Positions 6,001 to 6,558 of a stretch of 6,558 nucleotides of DNA are shown piece after piece. This stretch comes from an uncultured Clostridia bacterium. GTDB lineage: Bacteria; Bacillota; Clostridia; Oscillospirales; Ruminococcaceae. Below the pieces are notes generated by a model. That model was given only the letters and a program-made list of their open reading frames with translations, did not search any database and was not told the DNA's origin. The translations under genes were made by a program, and so were the position numbers. The stretch lies in assembly GCA_945933905.1 (NCBI GenBank), contig CAMEQX010000077.1, positions 1 through 6,558 on the forward strand. The letters run 5' to 3'. Within the stretch, counting starts at the first letter, position 1. The number at the start of each line of letters is the position of its first letter.

Positions 6001-6558
6001 TCGAAAAAATCCCCGAAGGCGAGTCTGAAACCATCAGCCTGAACGGAAACAAGACTGTTCCCGCTGAGGTTATCGGTTCAATCGCAAAATCCGACGCTGA
6101 GGTTACTTTTGAGGTAAACAACGTGTTCAGCTGGACGATTGACGGCTCGGAAATTGACGAAACAGCCGCGAAAGCCGCAGATTTGTCGATTACCACAACA
6201 ACTGTTTCGGGAACAAGCGAGCTTCGCGGTAAAGTCGGAACAGGCTTCAAAATCAACGACACCGGCGTTAAAACCACACTCAACATCAATTTCAAGGCAA
6301 CAAACTCCGGAAAGTTTGCAAATCTCTTCAAGAAGGTTGACGGAGAGCTTGTTTTCGTGGACAATGTAAAGGTTGACGAAAATGGCGCGGCAATCGGTCT
6401 TGAGGTAAGCGAAAAGGGCGAGTATGTTGTTATGCTCGGCGATTTCAGTGATATGCCCGGAGATATGGACAACGACGGAATTCTTAATGCAAAGGACTCT
6501 CTTGCGGTTCTCAAGAATTTCCTTCAGATTGATGAGGGTGAAAACCCGTATGTTGCTG
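3009..6558 (+). CDS. Large secreted multidomain surface protein with C-terminal dockerin-like repeat (3' end outside window)
   Basis: The frame is open from ATG 3009 to the window edge: 1183 codons, no stop. Visible order: signal peptide (1-29, cleavage after AFA); a tandem pair of related domains (about 38-150 and 157-265); an unnamed segment (about 280-415); a segment resembling divergent InlB-type bacterial repeats, with VKIIPDAGYQLTEFALNG (460-477) and a closing beta strand (to about 506); a module ending in FKTNSFSDFALAV (625-637), a signature I recall from clostridial surface proteins; a further unnamed beta-rich stretch (647-880); a CHB_HEX_C_1-like module (882-959); a Gly/Ser linker (960-983); another surface module (about 984-1148) ending with GEYVVMLGDFSD; and a dockerin calcium loop from 1151. 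I recognise no catalytic domain, so a binding, adhesive or scaffolding role outside the cell, perhaps attached to a cohesin-bearing partner, is more likely than an enzyme. No sortase motif or S-layer domain is visible, but the C-terminus is missing. It is divergent from the HTH regulator. Confidence 0.88.
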   Translation, partial: MQKNKSLAKRLLSILLAICVFMMPMTAFAEAGDDVGKVRITCQGVGTVGGNVYYKLNGEGEFQQVKISDGNYEPIVLGESTSVTIQIKSNEGYKFDTKSGVKLSVNGSVNQATNDDITAMLSDGYTYDLSTFVDGSTVAASTFELEFGFAPENKRELSIRGNGDFAVGGAIKYKFDGDEGFKTAEVKTNEDQSKYFDRIDLGKKTSITIKIEPKPEYRLEDVCLREDGSGNAAAADEIAALLSENGKTYTLSSDKTNFDFDYTLRNKQEGGNRPFRNQYSGTYVENIPVTVNGELNFCINDSIFYGSVEIPEDLTVDYHYTGETVDFYVECHINKKYTQLKINGTDYLSQIPTTDAGLLGAIQGQLYRFKISVTKANSYEIESATAEVSGDEMVVGNFSWWYERNENVNDDDLIEHGKMELQSIKVNGETFQQTEFLCWKENEDRSGGSAVLPAGAEITVKIIPDAGYQLTEFALNGNPFKTGAEPSVFIFNVARGNFHLGAKITQVGDEVKSGTDTVKSGEVDLGSNTIDSGSVILSVSDSATGKDKFSKEGYTINSVLDINLNQVWYKGTLEDYWEKALNNLANEVDITLDLAENFEEVVILHKHGDGVEEITPTLNNGKLSFKTNSFSDFALAVKKINPENGGCFQVVYDDRESGKVEAQIGSENRFTASPNVWGKWYKYSDNSQAINFTLTVPADRAGQTPIVEVVNQSNFESKPISASGSNGTYTFSITPNALFDGVDIPSINVFVNWSEFDKLSAGEGEFVVHTVNLIDENGTVTVSGAMNQVSSMSLGNESKYIYKQASGTLHVIFMPGANKELCGFRVINSRTGTDTEYGFENGKALPTKQSDGGYDFALAINSADTEIIIEALFVDYVEKVSAPTITPNGGTFSSSQTVEITCATEGADIYYTLDGTTPTTSSTKYTESFTVSADTTVKAIAVKADMEDSNVVTAKFTKKSTSSGGTGGSGGSSGGSSTPDNPSVDGKEQSWSDVAGDIEKIPEGESETISLNGNKTVPAEVIGSIAKSDAEVTFEVNNVFSWTIDGSEIDETAAKAADLSITTTTVSGTSELRGKVGTGFKINDTGVKTTLNINFKATNSGKFANLFKKVDGELVFVDNVKVDENGAAIGLEVSEKGEYVVMLGDFSDMPGDMDNDGILNAKDSLAVLKNFLQIDEGENPYVA
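3120..3458 (+). repeat. Tandem domain repeat, copy 1
   Basis: Residues about 38-150. Anchor segments shared with copy 2, in the same order: VGG (48-50), YYK (53-55), LGESTSVTIQI (77-87), DITAMLS (116-122) and TYDL (126-129). The pattern is beta-rich with one short helix, suggesting an immunoglobulin-like or bacterial-repeat fold. I cannot name the family. Confidence 0.65.
3477..3803 (+). repeat. Tandem domain repeat, copy 2
   Basis: Residues about 157-265. Anchors parallel copy 1: VGG (167-169), YK (173-174), LGKKTSITIKI (201-211), EIAALLS (237-243) and TYTL (248-251). The similarity is clear in protein but largely lost in DNA, so the duplication is old or the domains were recruited separately from one family. 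Confidence 0.65.
5652..5885 (+). other. CHB_HEX_C_1-like module (chitobiase/beta-hexosaminidase C-terminal domain)
   Basis: Residues 882-959. It begins APTITPNGGTFSSSQTVEI, continues with the hallmark IYYTLDGTTPT and ends with TVKAIAVKADMEDSNVVTA, the normal order for this beta-sandwich module. In other proteins it is an accessory, non-catalytic domain found in surface proteins and carbohydrate-active enzymes. It carries no active site. Confidence 0.85.
5886..5957 (+). other. Gly/Ser-rich interdomain linker
   Basis: Residues 960-983 are almost wholly Gly, Ser, Thr and Pro (SSGGTGGSGGSSGGSSTP spans 962-979). The composition indicates a flexible extracellular tether between the CHB_HEX_C_1-like module and the C-terminal module. 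Its complement creates a Pro/Glu-rich antisense frame that should not be taken for a gene. Confidence 0.85.
6459..6558 (+). other. First repeat of a probable type I dockerin (cut by window edge)
   Basis: Residues 1151-1183. The calcium loop has ligands at the expected spacing: D1152, D1154, D1156, N1160 and D1163 (positions 1, 3, 5, 9 and 12), with G1157 at position 6. A helix SLAVLKNFL (1164-1172) follows. Positions 10-11, often important for cohesin choice, are Ala-Lys. A true dockerin needs a second such repeat, which would begin just past the window edge. Dockerins attach proteins to cohesin modules on scaffoldins or cell surfaces. Confidence 0.75.

Noticed and set aside
5738..6514. Long minus-strand open frame (258 codons) with a Pro/Glu-rich stretch
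   Set aside because: It is antisense to the secreted-protein frame. Its low-complexity part is just the complement of the Gly/Ser linker, and I saw no recognisable domain. The plus frame has a start, ribosome site, signal peptide and known modules.

Overview
The window looks like chromosomal DNA from a Gram-positive gut or rumen anaerobe of the class Clostridia, probably a Ruminococcus/Oscillospiraceae relative. This is inferred from three things: strong AGGAGG-type ribosome sites with AT-rich promoters, a long two-HTH regulator of a type I remember from such genomes, and a large secreted protein built from clostridial surface modules and ending in a dockerin calcium loop. I could run no database search, so the taxonomic call is an inference.

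Layout. Bases 1-519 (+) are the 3' part of a gene for an RlaP/YcgL-type nucleotidyltransferase; its catalytic half lies upstream of the window. Fourteen bases later, 534-1106 (+) encodes a complete YhbS-like GNAT acetyltransferase, probably in the same transcript. Its stop codon directly abuts the stop codon of a convergent gene, 1107-2843 (-), which encodes a 578-residue protein with two N-terminal Xre/Cro-type helix-turn-helix segments and a long C-terminal part of unknown function. A 165-base interval (2844-3008) separates that gene from a divergent gene starting at 3009 (+). That gene runs off the right edge with 1183 codons visible and no internal stop. It encodes an exported, multidomain protein: signal peptide, a tandem pair of related domains, further beta-rich modules, a chitobiase/beta-hexosaminidase C-terminal-like module, a Gly/Ser linker, another surface module, and the first repeat of a probable type I dockerin.

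How the parts may work together. The divergent interval holds a plausible sigma-A-type promoter on each strand. Midway between them is a perfect 9-bp inverted repeat (2912-2920 / 2934-2942), and its TTCCGAA core recurs a third time in the 5' leader of the HTH gene. The simplest reading is that the HTH protein binds here and controls itself and the divergent secreted protein, but this is untested. The two genes at the left edge look like ordinary housekeeping or accessory functions with no evident link to the right-hand pair.

No tRNA, rRNA, CRISPR array or insertion sequence was seen. There is no gene-free stretch longer than 300 bases.
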